From NCBI GenBank assembly GCA_033283385.1, contig JAWMQQ010000001.1, positions 2,542,001 through 2,606,000 of the forward strand: a stretch of 64,000 nucleotides of DNA, in the 5' to 3' direction. A program made the translations under genes and the position numbers. Positions 48,901 through 59,252 of the stretch are shown here, piece after piece. Source of the stretch: Mangrovimicrobium sp033283385. Lineage in GTDB: Bacteria; Pseudomonadota; Gammaproteobacteria; Pseudomonadales; Halieaceae. Positions within the stretch are counted from its first letter, which is position 1, and the number at the start of each line of letters is the position of its first letter. A model generated the notes under the pieces. That model did not search any database, was not told where the DNA came from, and was given only the letters and a program-made list of their open reading frames with translations.

Positions 48901-49917
48901 GGCGCGCAGGCGCAGCGAATTGTCCCAGCTGTCCACCTGCAGGCGCGGCAGCGAGAACTGCACCGGGCCGGCGGCCGCGTGCAGGCTGTCGACAAACATG
49001 GTCCAGCGATTGTGGTCGCGCTGCAGGCTGGCCTGCAGGGAGAGGTTGTCCAGGGGCACGCTGATGTCCGAACCCTCGGGCGCGAACTTCAGTTCGCTGG
49101 CCGCGAGTTCCAGCTCCGCGCTGGGCTCGCCGCGGTCCCAGTTCAGCCAGACGCGGCTGGCGAGCTGGCCGGCGGGCCACCAGGCCGGCGGCTGCGGGAA
49201 CAGCGCGCGGAACCTGTCGAGCTGGTCCGACTGGATATCGACATAGCCCTGGCCCACGAAAGACGCCGGGCGGAAGGGATCGCCGAGCCCCTTGCCGCTG
49301 ATGTGGATGCGCGTACCGCTGTCCGATTTAAGCGCGGCGTAGAGCTGCCGGCTGCTGCCCTCTCGCGACAGTTGCAGGTCGAGGGCCAGCTCGCGCTGCT
49401 CCCCGCTGGGCAGGGTGATCTGTACGCGGTTGTCGCGCAGGGTGAGGTACTCGATATTGAGCAGGAACTCCCGCAGCCAGTTGCCGACCTCGCCCTGCCC
49501 GTTGGTGAGGCCGGGAACCAGCAGCTGGCCGTCGGCGGTGAGCTGCGCCTTCAGCTCCAGTGCCTCCAGCTGCAGCGAGGTGAACTGCAGGCTGCGGGTG
49601 GAGAGGGAGTCCAGCACGTCGACGCCGATGCGCCCGCCGATCAGCTGCAGCGGGACGCCCTCGGAGCCGGGCAGGATGATCTGCAGGTCGTGCAGCGCAA
49701 TTTCCGGGGTGAACGAGCGCCAGTCGGCCTCGATGCTCTGCGCCTCGACGCGAAACGGCAGCCGCGCGTTGATCTCGGCGAGCACCTCGTCCTGGAAGTA
49801 CGAGAGATTGGCGGCGAGCAGGCGTCCGAGGCTGACATAGACGGCAAACAGCACGACACCGGCCCCGCCCAGTGCCCAGAGGAATTTGCTCAGTCTGTGA
49901 AAGATGGAATGCTGCAA
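45871..49917 (-). CDS. yhdP: AsmA-like giant envelope protein YhdP (TIGR02099)
   Basis: A 1348-residue protein with a single N-terminal helix (LSKFLWALGGAGVVLFAVYVSLG) and a long periplasmic beta-rich body with AsmA-like repeats, ending in a DUF3971/AsmA_2 region (GASG-type RFLQNSGGAGALKVVELLNLAGVVQRLS). YhdP, with TamB and YdbH, is implicated in phospholipid transport to the outer membrane. The tail after about 1300 is Ala/Pro-rich. The start appears to be TTG with AAAGG five nt upstream. It follows rng by 33 nt. Confidence 0.92.
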   Translation of the reverse strand: MQHSIFHRLSKFLWALGGAGVVLFAVYVSLGRLLAANLSYFQDEVLAEINARLPFRVEAQSIEADWRSFTPEIALHDLQIILPGSEGVPLQLIGGRIGVDVLDSLSTRSLQFTSLQLEALELKAQLTADGQLLVPGLTNGQGEVGNWLREFLLNIEYLTLRDNRVQITLPSGEQRELALDLQLSREGSSRQLYAALKSDSGTRIHISGKGLGDPFRPASFVGQGYVDIQSDQLDRFRALFPQPPAWWPAGQLASRVWLNWDRGEPSAELELAASELKFAPEGSDISVPLDNLSLQASLQRDHNRWTMFVDSLHAAAGPVQFSLPRLQVDSWDNSLRLRAADIALQPLNELLAQATLPERVAALLQTLGPRGTLTALELDTDDIGEPAQGWLASGNFRGLAVESWHGAPAVTGADGYFEISRSGGSVLLDSRDTSLEFPTVYHAPQHYSELAASIDIGWDEDAVKLHSGLITAVGEEGTVHALFGLTIPLHETEAGIEMDLSVGLRDSVTAYRDKYIPFVLHQSLLDWLHSAIGEGSVSSAGFIWRGSLHAHAAPLRTVQLFMDLAHTNVQYQPDWPMLEDFDGTLIIDDTNVSLWADSARLYDSSFSHLSAETWMDDREHMHLLVDARLDGPASDGLRVVHNSPLREMTGGAFDEWSADGELATRLRLGLDLGHHKVAPDIDLDATVKSLELGIHPGDLALVGVQGKVHYDSVAGFRADDLRGTLWGRPLRASLSQQPDATSPLVVAFRSRVATADLQRWLHLEPLAMANGTAAVSGEIDIARGQPPVLHLASGLEGVALDLPSPWEKPALEKRQLNLSLPLAGGAQELSLDLGDALRLRLGLLDHQLKSAALGLSEPPPALQDGRIRVAGSAALVDVRAWQDFADRYLLAPAAGQGAGAMAAAGTTAGTTAGAGTSPAPAVPSPGLSLDLEDVHAQKLLLWGSSFDQVTFSLHYADDALRADFDSNWASGEYAQGAGEMPRLLLHTVDVSQLLAGRAKAPPTLSADGGPLLDSSEDVLPDLPETAVEVRHLRWHGEDAGKLAFHLEGSRGQFAARDITGDFAGLTLSAEQPGQLRWQTGGESRLTAPLVVGDFGATLEQLGYARTLETDSGRLDLELAWPGSPQAFSMEKLDGTLDIDMASGRFLQNSGGAGALKVVELLNLAGVVQRLSMSHMFESGITFSKMKGKVYFHPGTIELANLTVSGNSSAFAMNGVSNIATRSLSGELVATLPVASNLPWVAALAGGLPVAAGVYVVSKVFEKPLNRLSSGVYHIGGTWDAPEFTFDRIFDDELRLAADAADPNAPAVPATPAVPLAAAGSDTAPQPAPPLPMQPLPDPNQPASDSSRK

Positions 49918-49950
49918 GACAACCTTTCCGCAAGCGCCGTCTGCGCCAGT

Positions 49951-51414
49951 TTAAAACAGCACGATATCAAAGTGTTCCGGATGATTGTCTGGCTCCACCC
50001 GGAGGCTGATGGTCTTGCCGATAAACTCCTCGAGATCGGCCAGGTTGGCCGAGTCCTCGTCCAGCAGGCGGTCGATGACGGCCTGGGAGGCGAGCACCAT
50101 CAACTGGTCGTTCTCATAGGCCCTGGCGTCGCGCATGATCTCGCGGAAAATCTCGTAGCAAACGGTCTCCGCGGTCTTCAGCACGCCCCGCCCCTGGCAT
50201 ACCGGGCACTCCTCGCACAGCAGCTGGCTCAGGCTTTCCCGGCTGCGCTCGCGGGTCATCTCCACCAGCCCCAGGTCGGAGACACCGGTAATCCGGTTTC
50301 GTGCCGGATCGCGCACCATGGCCTTTTCCAGCGTGCGGTGGACCTGGCGGCGATGCTCCTCGTCCTGCATGTCGATGAAGTCGATGATGATGATGCCGCC
50401 GAGATTGCGCAGCCGCAGCTGCCGGGCCACCATGGTCGCCGCCTCCAGGTTGGTCTTGAAGATGGTTTCCTCGAGATTGCGGCGGCCGACATAGGAGCCG
50501 GTGTTGATGTCGATGGTGGTCATTGCCTCGGTCTGGTCGATGACCAGGTAACCGCCGGATTTCAGCTCCACCTTGCGCCCCAGCGCGCGCTGGATTTCCA
50601 CCTCGACGCCGTGCAGGTCGAACAGCGGCCGCTCGCCGGCGTACAGCTCGATGCGACCGGAGACCTCGGGCATGTAGTCCGAGCAGAACTCCTGCAGGGC
50701 GGTGTAGTTCTCCCGGCTGTCGACCATGATGCGTTCCACCCCCGGGCGCACCAGGTCGCGCACCGTGCGCAGGTGCAGGGGCAGCTCCGCGTAGAGCAGT
50801 TCCGGTTTGGTCGCCGCGGCCGCGCGCCGCGACACGGCGGCCCACAGCCGGCGCAGGTAGCGCAGGTCGGCGCGCAACTCTTCCAGGCCCGCATTCTCGG
50901 CGGCGGTGCGCAGGATGTAGCCGCCCTCCCCCGGCACCTCTTCCGCCTCGCGGCACTGCGCGAGCAGCGCCTGCAGCCGCTCGCGCTCGGCGGGATCCTC
51001 GATGCGCTGGGAGATACCGACATGATTGCCGGCGGGCATGAATACGAGGTAGCGGGAAGACACCGAGAGCTCCGCGCTGAGCCGGGCGCCCTTGCTGCCC
51101 AGCGGCTCGCGGGTCACCTGCACGATCAGCTTCTGGCCTTCGTGCAGGTGTTCGACGATGGCGCCGCGCGCCTTCGACTCCGCGCTGGCGTGCTGCAGGT
51201 CGGAGACGTGGATGAAGCTGGTGCGCTCCGCACCGATGTCGACGAAGGCCGCCTGCATGCCGGGCAGTACCCGCACGACTTTACCGGCGTAGATATTGCC
51301 CACCATGCCGCGGCTGCTGCTGCGCTCGATCAGGACTTCCTGGGCGGCCCCGTTGTCGACCACCGCCACCCGGGTCTCGATCGGGGTGATATTGACCAGG
51401 ATCTCTTCACTCAC
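49951..51414 (-). CDS. rng: Ribonuclease G
   Basis: A 487-residue endoribonuclease of the RNase E/G family, which matures 16S rRNA 5' ends. It has an S1 domain (about 35-120), the catalytic aspartates in TIDINTGSYVGRRNLEETIFKTNLEAA and GGIIIIDFIDMQ, and the Zn-link CPVCQGRG. No ATG exists at the conserved N-terminus (SEEILVNITPIETRVAVV), so the start is taken as the GTG at 51414, 8 nt inside maf. A longer frame upstream is a maf shadow. Confidence 0.95.
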   Translation of the reverse strand: MSEEILVNITPIETRVAVVDNGAAQEVLIERSSSRGMVGNIYAGKVVRVLPGMQAAFVDIGAERTSFIHVSDLQHASAESKARGAIVEHLHEGQKLIVQVTREPLGSKGARLSAELSVSSRYLVFMPAGNHVGISQRIEDPAERERLQALLAQCREAEEVPGEGGYILRTAAENAGLEELRADLRYLRRLWAAVSRRAAAATKPELLYAELPLHLRTVRDLVRPGVERIMVDSRENYTALQEFCSDYMPEVSGRIELYAGERPLFDLHGVEVEIQRALGRKVELKSGGYLVIDQTEAMTTIDINTGSYVGRRNLEETIFKTNLEAATMVARQLRLRNLGGIIIIDFIDMQDEEHRRQVHRTLEKAMVRDPARNRITGVSDLGLVEMTRERSRESLSQLLCEECPVCQGRGVLKTAETVCYEIFREIMRDARAYENDQLMVLASQAVIDRLLDEDSANLADLEEFIGKTISLRVEPDNHPEHFDIVLF

Positions 51415-52000
51415 CGCGAGGCTCCAGTCCACCGGCGATGCCGCGGGCCGACAGCAACTGCCAGGCCTGCGCCAGCGGCAGGCCGACGACGTTGCTGTAA
51501 CTGCCCTCGATGGCGCTGACGAAGGCGCCCGCAAGGCCCTGGATGGCGTAGCCGCCGGCCTTGTCCCAGGGCTCGTCCGTGGCGAGGTAGGCCTCGCACA
51601 TGTTGCGGTCCAGTTGTACGAAACTCACCTTGGTCTCCACCGCCAGTTCGTCGCTCTCGCCGTCCGGCGCCAGCAGGCACACGCCGGTCAATACACTGTG
51701 GCTGCGGCCGGACAGGCGCGCCAGCATGCCCAGGCCCTCGCCGCGGCTGGCTGGCTTGCCGAGGATGTCCTCGTCCAGCACCACCGCGGTATCCGCCGCC
51801 AGCACCAGCACCTGCTCCCCGCGGTGACGCGCCGCCACGCAGGCGGCTTTTTCCCGCGCGAGGCGCAGCACGTAATCCTCCGGGTCTTCGTCCGGCAGGC
51901 GGCTCTCGTCGATGTCGGCGCTCTCACTGCGACAGTCGACACCGATCTGCGCGAGCAGTTCGCGGCGGCGCGGCGAGGCGGAGGCGAGGATCAGCTCCAC
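51407..52000 (-). CDS. maf: Maf/YhdE family nucleotide pyrophosphatase
   Basis: A 197-residue house-cleaning pyrophosphatase that removes non-canonical nucleotides (dTTP/UTP type in YhdE). Motifs: LILASASPRRRELLAQIGV, LVLAADTAVVLDEDILGKP, and DKAGGYAIQGLAGAFVSAIEGSYSNVVGLPL. The start is GTG, one nt after mreD. It is in the mreBCD-maf-rng order. Confidence 0.95.
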   Translation of the reverse strand: MELILASASPRRRELLAQIGVDCRSESADIDESRLPDEDPEDYVLRLAREKAACVAARHRGEQVLVLAADTAVVLDEDILGKPASRGEGLGMLARLSGRSHSVLTGVCLLAPDGESDELAVETKVSFVQLDRNMCEAYLATDEPWDKAGGYAIQGLAGAFVSAIEGSYSNVVGLPLAQAWQLLSARGIAGGLEPRGE

Positions 52001-52001
52001 T

Positions 52002-52490
52002 TCAGTTCACCCGGTAGTAGCGCCGCAGGGCGCGCAGGCCGCGAAACAGCAGCGGCCATAACAGGGCGCTGGTGACCGCGGGCAACAGGAAAGCCAGCGA
52101 GCGGGCACCGAAACCCTCGAAGTTCTGTATCCACTGGCAGATCATCTGGTGGAAGCCGACCAGCACGAAGATCACCCCGCACTGCTGCCACATGTTGAAC
52201 ACCCGCACCCGCTGGTAAAGCAACAGCGACAGCATGGCAACCGCGACCAGCGCCATGGCGTTCTGTCCCAGGGCCGAGCCCTCCAGCACGTCGACGAAGA
52301 TACCCAGGCAGGCGGCGGTGACCAGTCCGACACGATGCGGCAGCGCCATGCACCAGTAGATCAGCACCAGCGACACCCACTCCGGGCGGAAGCTCAAACC
52401 CCAGCGCGGCAGGGGCAACATGGCGAGCACCAGCGCGACGAAGAAACTCGCCAGGATTACCCAGTAGGCGTGCGCGCCGCGGTCGTCCAC
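52002..52490 (-). CDS. mreD: Rod-shape protein MreD
   Basis: A 162-residue polytopic membrane protein with about five helices (WVILASFFVALVLAMLPLP at the start). It acts with MreB, MreC and RodA in lateral wall growth. Start GTG at 52490, 3 nt after the mreC stop. Confidence 0.92.
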   Translation of the reverse strand: MDDRGAHAYWVILASFFVALVLAMLPLPRWGLSFRPEWVSLVLIYWCMALPHRVGLVTAACLGIFVDVLEGSALGQNAMALVAVAMLSLLLYQRVRVFNMWQQCGVIFVLVGFHQMICQWIQNFEGFGARSLAFLLPAVTSALLWPLLFRGLRALRRYYRVN

Positions 52491-52493
52491 CGG

Positions 52494-53330
52494 TCACTCT
52501 TCCCGCGCCGGCTTGGCGGTAAACACCAGCAACACGTGACGGCTGCGATCCAGGGCGGCGGTGGGAGCGGCGGTAATGCGGGCGAAGGCCTGGCCCGGGT
52601 CGCGGTGAACGCTGCTGACCACCGCCACCGGGTAGCCGGCGGGGAAGCGTCCACCCAGGCCCGAGGTGACCAGCAGGTCGCCCTCGCGAATGTCCGTGGT
52701 CGCGGAGACGTGGTAGACCTCCAGTGCGCTGAGGCTGCCGGTGCCCTCGGCAATGGCGCGCACGCCGTTGCGGTTGACCTGCACCGGGATGGAATGGGTG
52801 GCGTCGGTGATCAGCAGGGCGCGGGACATCTTCGGCGCGACTTCCACGATCTGGCCCAACAGGCCGTCGGCGTCGAGCAGCGGCTGGCCGAGGAAAACAC
52901 CGTCGTCGGAGCCCTTGTTGAGCACCAGCTGGTGGCGCTCCGGGTCCGGCGAGACACCGATCAGCTCCGCCACGAGCACGTCGTCGCGCAGCATGGCGGA
53001 GGAGTTGAGCAGCGCGCGCAGGCGGACATTCTCCGCCTGCAGGGAGGCCATCTGCTGGGAGCGGCCCTGCAGGATCAGGTTCTCCTGGCTCAGGCGGGCG
53101 TTCTCTTCCAGCAGGGTAGCGCGGGTAACGAGGTGTTCGCGCCCCCACTCGACGACGCGCATCGGGGTCTCGGCGACCCAGTAGACCGGGCTGGCGGCAG
53201 TTTCCAGCCAGGCGCGCACGCCACGCAGGGCGTGAAACTGCAGATCGGCAATGATCAGGCCCGCCACGACCAGCATGACCAGGCCAAGACGCAGGCCGAG
53301 GGTCGACTGCTTGACGAATAAAGGCTTGAT
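52494..53330 (-). CDS. mreC: Rod-shape protein MreC with probable AUC start codon
   Basis: A 278-residue periplasmic MreC: N-terminal anchor, coiled coil (about 65-105, LLEENARLSQENLILQGRSQQM) and beta domains (VAELIGVSPDPERHQLVLNKGS, VTSGLGGRFPAGYPVAVV). The conserved N-terminus IKPLFVKQSTLGLRL is encoded upstream of the first ATG (53276). No ATG, GTG or TTG lies in that frame back to the mreB stop. AGGAG (53340-53336) lies 5 nt before an ATC at 53330. I therefore take ATC as start. Starting at 53276 would remove 18 residues including conserved ones. Confidence 0.85.
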   Translation of the reverse strand: MKPLFVKQSTLGLRLGLVMLVVAGLIIADLQFHALRGVRAWLETAASPVYWVAETPMRVVEWGREHLVTRATLLEENARLSQENLILQGRSQQMASLQAENVRLRALLNSSAMLRDDVLVAELIGVSPDPERHQLVLNKGSDDGVFLGQPLLDADGLLGQIVEVAPKMSRALLITDATHSIPVQVNRNGVRAIAEGTGSLSALEVYHVSATTDIREGDLLVTSGLGGRFPAGYPVAVVSSVHRDPGQAFARITAAPTAALDRSRHVLLVFTAKPAREE

Positions 53331-53335
53331 GTCGA

Positions 53336-53340
53336 CTCCT
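53336..53340 (-). promoter_or_regulatory. Ribosome binding site for the mreC AUC start
   Basis: AGGAG on the minus strand, spacer TCGAC, then ATC. It is the only good ribosome site between the mreB stop and the first ATG, and it decides the start. Confidence 0.7.
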
Positions 53341-53370
53341 GGGCGAGTGAGCGCGGAAGTGACAGTGTAC

Positions 53371-54408
53371 TTATTCGGTGGACAGCAGGTCTATGGTCCG
53401 CCGGTCCATCATCTCCAGGGCGCGGCCGCCACCGCGGGCCACGCAGGTCAGCGGGTCCTCGGCGACGATCACCGGCAGGCCGGTCTCCTCGGAAATCAGG
53501 CGGTCCAGGTCGCGCAGTAGTGCGCCGCCGCCGGTCAGCACGATGCCGCTCTCTGCGATATCCGCCGCCAGTTCCGGCGGGGATTGCTCCAGTGCGGACT
53601 TGACCGCCTGGACGATGGTGGTCAGCGGGTCCTGCAGGGATTCCAGGATCTCGTCGCTGTCCAGGGTGAAGCTGCGCGGCACGCCCTCGGCGAGGTTGCG
53701 CCCGCGCACGTCGATCTCGCGCAGTTCGCTGCCGCCGAAGGCGCAGCCGACTTCCATCTTGATCTTCTCCGCGGTGGCGTCGCCGATCAGGCTGCCGTAG
53801 CGGCGGCGCACATGGGCGACGATGGCCTCGTCAAAGCGGTCACCGCCGACGCGAACCGAGTCGCGGTAGACGATACCGTTGAGGGAGATGATGGCGATCT
53901 CCGTCGTACCGCCGCCAATATCCACGACCATGCAGCCGCTGGCTTCCTCGACATCGAGCCCGGCGCCGATGGCGGCGGCCATGGGTTCCTCGATCAGCCG
54001 CACCTCGCGGGCGCCGGCGTAGAGTGCGGATTCACGGATCGCCCGGCGCTCCACCTGGGTGGACATGCAGGGCACGCACACCAGCACGCGCGGGCTGGGG
54101 CGGATAAAGCGGGTCTCGTGCACCTTGGCGATAAAGTGCTGGAGCATTTTTTCGGTAACCTGGAAATCGGCGATGACGCCGTCTTTCAGCGGGCGGATAG
54201 CGGTGATATTGCCCGGGGTACGACCCAGCATGCGCTTGGCCTCGGTACCCACGGCCTCGATGGTTTTCTGGCCGTTGTGGACGCGGATGGCGACGACCGA
54301 CGGTTCGTCGAGGACAATGCCTTTATCGCGCACGTAGATCAGCGTGTTGGCGGTACCCAGATCTATGGAGAGATCATTGGAGAACACTCCACGCAGTTTC
54401 TTCAGCAT
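53371..54408 (-). CDS. mreB: Rod-shape determining actin homologue MreB
   Basis: A 345-residue MreB of normal length. Phosphate 1 is SIDLGTANTLIYV, phosphate 2 VVDIGGGTTEIAII and adenosine motif SGIVLTGGGALLRDLDRL. It forms filaments on the inner membrane that orient wall synthesis. First gene of mreB-mreC-mreD-maf-rng-yhdP. Confidence 0.98.
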   Translation of the reverse strand: MLKKLRGVFSNDLSIDLGTANTLIYVRDKGIVLDEPSVVAIRVHNGQKTIEAVGTEAKRMLGRTPGNITAIRPLKDGVIADFQVTEKMLQHFIAKVHETRFIRPSPRVLVCVPCMSTQVERRAIRESALYAGAREVRLIEEPMAAAIGAGLDVEEASGCMVVDIGGGTTEIAIISLNGIVYRDSVRVGGDRFDEAIVAHVRRRYGSLIGDATAEKIKMEVGCAFGGSELREIDVRGRNLAEGVPRSFTLDSDEILESLQDPLTTIVQAVKSALEQSPPELAADIAESGIVLTGGGALLRDLDRLISEETGLPVIVAEDPLTCVARGGGRALEMMDRRTIDLLSTE

Positions 54409-54551
54409 TAACTAATTTACCTTACTGACTACAAAGGGGAGCTGGACCGGCCAGCCCTTCGAGCTTTCCTACCAGCCGCGCGATTTACCGTGGAAAGTCC
54501 CATGAACACGAGGAATTAACCGATTTGACGGCGCAAAAATTATTCCGCGAA

Positions 54552-54598
54552 GAGTATCAACGACAGGGTTTTTGGGCAAGGCGCAATGTGATACTTTT
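54552..54598. promoter_or_regulatory. Divergent promoter region of mreB and gatC
   Basis: Two GATACT boxes face outward: minus strand 54557-54552 for mreB, and plus strand 54589-54594 (as the extended form TGTGATACT) for gatCAB. Clear -35 boxes are not evident. The 265-nt gap holds nothing else I can support. Confidence 0.35.
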
Positions 54599-54673
54599 AG
54601 CGCCCCGCCCGAGTCCGGCGGGACTTTCCCGGAGTTGAAGCATCCCGGCATTACAGCGCCCCGGTTACAAAGC

Positions 54674-54961
54674 ATGAGTATCGAACAAGACGAGATTGAA
54701 AAAATCGCCGAACTGGCGCGCATTCGCGTCAGCGACGAACAGGTGGGCGAGCTGACCCGGCGCATTGGCGACATCCTCGCCATGGTCGACCAGCTGCAGG
54801 CCGCCGACACTGAAGGTGTCGCCCCCATGGCCCACCCGCTGGATGCAACCCAGCGCCTGCGCGCCGACGCGGTCACCGAGGAAAACCGCCGCGAAGCCTT
54901 CCAGGCGATCGCGCCGGCGGTCGAGAACGGCCTGTACCTCGTTCCCAAAGTCATCGAATAA
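54674..54961 (+). CDS. gatC: Glu/Asp-tRNA amidotransferase subunit C
   Basis: A 95-residue GatC: IEKIAELARIRVSDEQVGELTRRIGDILAMVDQL and the C-terminal FQAIAPAVENGLYLVPKVIE. It stabilises GatA-GatB. The start MSIEQDE is chosen over an in-frame ATG at 54572. Confidence 0.96.
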   Translation: MSIEQDEIEKIAELARIRVSDEQVGELTRRIGDILAMVDQLQAADTEGVAPMAHPLDATQRLRADAVTEENRREAFQAIAPAVENGLYLVPKVIE

Positions 54962-54983
54962 GCCCCCGGCCAGGACGCCAGAC

Positions 54984-56443
<1,460 letters not shown>

Positions 56444-56444
<1 letters not shown>

Positions 56445-57886
56445 TGCAGTGGGAAACCGTCATCGGCCTGGAAGTCCACCTGCAACTGGCCACCCGATCG
56501 AAAATCTTCTCCGGTTCCGCGACCACCTTCGGCGCCGAGCCCAACACCCAGGCCAGCGCAGTAGACCTCGCCATGCCCGGCATGCTGCCGGTGCTGAATG
56601 AGCAGGCGGTGCGCTACGCCGTGATGTTCGGCCTCGGCATCGATGCCGAGATCGGCCTGCGCTCGGTGTTCGACCGCAAGAACTACTTCTACCCGGACCT
56701 GCCCAAGGGCTACCAGATCAGCCAGTTTTCCGATCCCATCGTCGGCCGCGGCCACTTCGAGATCCGCCTGGAAGACGGCAGCGTGCGGCAGATCGGTATC
56801 ACCCGCGCCCACCTCGAGGAGGACGCCGGCAAATCCCTGCACGAGGATTTCCACGGCATGAGCGGTATCGACCTGAACCGCGCCGGCACGCCGCTGCTGG
56901 AAATCGTCTCCGAGCCGGACATCCGCAGCGCAGAAGAAGCCGTTGCCTACCTGAAGACCCTGCACAGCCTGGTCACCTACCTCGGCATCTCCGACGGCAA
57001 CATGGCCGAGGGCTCGATGCGCTGCGATATCAATATCTCGCTGCGCCCGGCCGGCACGGAAACCCTGGGCACCCGCGCGGAAATCAAGAACGTCAACTCC
57101 TTCCGCTTCGTGGAAAAGGCCATCCGCCACGAGATCGAGCGCCAGTCGGACATCCTCGAGGACGGCGGCAAGGTGGTGCAGGAAACCCGCCTGTACGACG
57201 CCGAGCGCGACGAGACCCGGCCCATGCGCAGCAAGGAAGTCGCCAACGACTACCGCTACTTCCCCGAGCCCGACCTGCTGCCGGTAATCATCGACGAGGC
57301 CTATGTACAGGCGGTGCGCGAGTCCCTGCCCGAGCTGCCCGCAGCCAAGCGCGAGCGTTTCGTACAGCAGTACGGCCTCTCCGCCTACGATGCCGGCGTG
57401 CTCGCGGACAGCATCGAACTGGCGGATTACTACGAGGCCACCGTCTCCTCCTGTGGCGACGCCAAGATCGCCGCCAACTGGGTGCAGGTGGAATTGCTCG
57501 GCCAGCTCAACCGCAACGACCTGGCGCTGGCCGACAGCCCGGTCTCCGCACAGGCCCTGGGCGGCCTGATCGCGCGCATCCTCGACCACAGCATCTCCGG
57601 CAAGATCGCCAAACAGGTGTTCGAGGCGATGTGGGCCGGCGAGGGCTCGGCGGACGAGATCATCGCGGCCAGGGGCCTCAAGCAGGTTTCCGACAGCGGC
57701 GCGCTGGAGGCGATGGTGGACGAGGTGATCGCCGCCAACGCCGCGCAGGTGGAACAGTATCGCGCCGCCGACGAGGGCAAGCGCAAGAAGCTGGTCGGCT
57801 TCTTCGTCGGCCAGATCATGAAGGCGAGCAAGGGCCAGGCGAATCCGCAGATGGTCAACGAGTTGCTGGCGAAGAAACTGGGGTAG
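56444..57886 (+). CDS. gatB: Glu/Asp-tRNA amidotransferase subunit B
   Basis: A 480-residue GatB with WETVIGLEVHLQLATRSKIFSGS, DLPKGYQISQFSDPIV and the C-terminal YqeY-like domain. It activates and amidates Glu-tRNA(Gln) or Asp-tRNA(Asn). The TAG stop is itself part of the GTAGGAGC repeat that begins at 57883, so the repeat lies exactly at the gene end. Confidence 0.97.
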
Positions 57887-57960
57887 GAGCCTGCTACGCA
57901 GGCGATCAGCTGTAGGAGCCCGTTACACGGGCGATCGCGCGCAGAGCGCGCTCCTACAGG
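57883..57960. repeat. REP-like element pair (GTAGGAGC family) at gatB end
   Basis: Two units: GTAGGAGCCTGCTACGCAGG with CGATCAG, then TGTAGGAGCCCGTTACACGG with the GCGCGCAGAGCGCGCTCCTACAG end. The second unit matches the copy at 18978. The first supplies the gatB stop codon. Confidence 0.85.
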
Positions 57961-58018
57961 AGACACGGCGGGAGTGCCCGGCGTATACTGCGACAAGATT
58001 CAAGGAGGTACTGGATCC

Positions 58019-58423
58019 ATGGCGCAAGAGCAAACCCATAGCGGACAACGCGTACTGCTGGTCGACGACGACAAGACCATTCGCCTGGTCGCCTCGGAAA
58101 TGCTCAGGCAATGCGGCTGCGAGGTCGAAACCGCCGCCAGCGGCTGGGACGCCCTCACCCGACTCGCCGAAATCAAGCCGGACCTGATCCTGCTGGATAT
58201 CACCATGGAGCCGCTGGACGGCTTCAAGACGCTGACGCTGATCCGCGCCAGCCGCGACGGCTACGCCGACATTCCCGTGGTCATGCTCAGCTCCCACGAC
58301 GATGTGTTCTCCATCGGCAAATCCCGCGACCTGGGCTGTTCCGCCTACCTCGACAAACCCCTGAAGATGGCCGCGCTGCGGCAGGTACTTTCCGAATTGC
58401 TCGATACCCGCGCGGCGATGTAG
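58019..58423 (+). CDS. Single-domain response regulator (CheY-like)
   Basis: A 134-residue receiver domain with no output domain. The acidic pair is in VLLVDDDKTI, the phosphorylated aspartate in LILLDITMEPLDGF, the conserved Thr/Ser in VVMLSSHDD, and the lysine in AYLDKPLK. It resembles PilG/PilH-type and CheY-like regulators. No histidine kinase is near, so partner and role are unknown. The ribosome site AAGGAGGT is ideal. A TATACT box precedes it at 57983. Confidence 0.88.
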   Translation: MAQEQTHSGQRVLLVDDDKTIRLVASEMLRQCGCEVETAASGWDALTRLAEIKPDLILLDITMEPLDGFKTLTLIRASRDGYADIPVVMLSSHDDVFSIGKSRDLGCSAYLDKPLKMAALRQVLSELLDTRAAM

Positions 58424-58502
58424 CCCCCTGCGGCCGGTGGACAGGCCGGCCCGCCAGCGGGTAATATCGCCGCCCTGTTGCAACTGGCGGGATGCGAAAC
58501 CG

Positions 58503-58793
58503 GTGAAAAAAGACAAGGAAAAGGTACTCGACGAGGTCTGGACCGAAGACCACGTGCGCAGCTTTCTCGACGTGCGCCCACACGACGGCAGCGACGAGGA
58601 CTTCTACATGCTGCTGCGCGCCTACCAGTGCATGCGCGCCGAGGACTTCGAGCTTTTCGTCGGCTTTTTCCGCGAACAGGGCCGCGATGTGAACGCCAGC
58701 GGCCGCGACGGCCGCAGCGTACTGCAGATCGTCGCCGAACACCGCCGCGGCGGTGACTACGCCAATATCCTCAAGGCCGCCGGCGCCGCCTGA
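58503..58793 (+). CDS. PA4642-family conserved hypothetical protein
   Basis: A 96-residue protein beginning VKKDKEKVLDEVWTEDHVRSFLDVRP. It matches a small Pseudomonas family (PA4642-like) known only by sequence. The helical C-terminal part reads QGRDVNASGRDGRSVLQIVAEHRRGGDYANILKAAGA, similar to an ankyrin unit. I start at the GTG at 58503; upstream codons in the frame are not conserved. Confidence 0.82.
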   Translation: MKKDKEKVLDEVWTEDHVRSFLDVRPHDGSDEDFYMLLRAYQCMRAEDFELFVGFFREQGRDVNASGRDGRSVLQIVAEHRRGGDYANILKAAGAA

Positions 58794-58870
58794 GCGCGCC
58801 GCCCGCGGTATATCTGCCGCACCCCTTTTGCTATGCTAGCCGCCCCCCGGAAACCGCGACAGGAATCGGC

Positions 58871-59227
58871 GTGATCACCCTCTACGGCATCAAGAACTGC
58901 GACACCGTCAAGAAGGCGCGCAAGTGGCTGGAAACCCAGGACGTGGAGTACCGCTTCCACGACCTGCGCGAGGACGGCCTGGCCCGCAAGACCGCCGCCG
59001 CGTGGCTGAAACAGCTGCCCTGGGACACCGTGGTCAACCGCCGCAGCACCACCTGGAAGACGCTGTCACCGGAGCAGCGCGAGGCCATGGATGCGGATTC
59101 CGCACTGGAGGCCATCCTCGAACACCCCACGCTGGTGAAGCGGCCGGTGCTGGATACCGGGCACGAACTACACTGCGGTTTCTCCGCCGCGCAATACCAG
59201 AAGATTTTCGAACTCCACACGCTCTAG
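58871..59227 (+). CDS. ArsC/Spx-family reductase (YffB-like)
   Basis: A 118-residue thioredoxin-fold protein: ITLYGIKNCDTVKKARKWLETQ, VVNRRSTTWKTLS, and LVKRPVLDTG. One active-site cysteine (NCDT) and YGIKNC fit the YffB subgroup, for which glutathione-dependent reduction is suggested. True arsenate reduction is not implied. It commonly precedes dapD/dapE in gammaproteobacteria, as here. Start GTG. Confidence 0.9.
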   Translation: MITLYGIKNCDTVKKARKWLETQDVEYRFHDLREDGLARKTAAAWLKQLPWDTVVNRRSTTWKTLSPEQREAMDADSALEAILEHPTLVKRPVLDTGHELHCGFSAAQYQKIFELHTL

Positions 59228-59252
59228 GGCGTAACGGAACAAGGGTAGCAAC

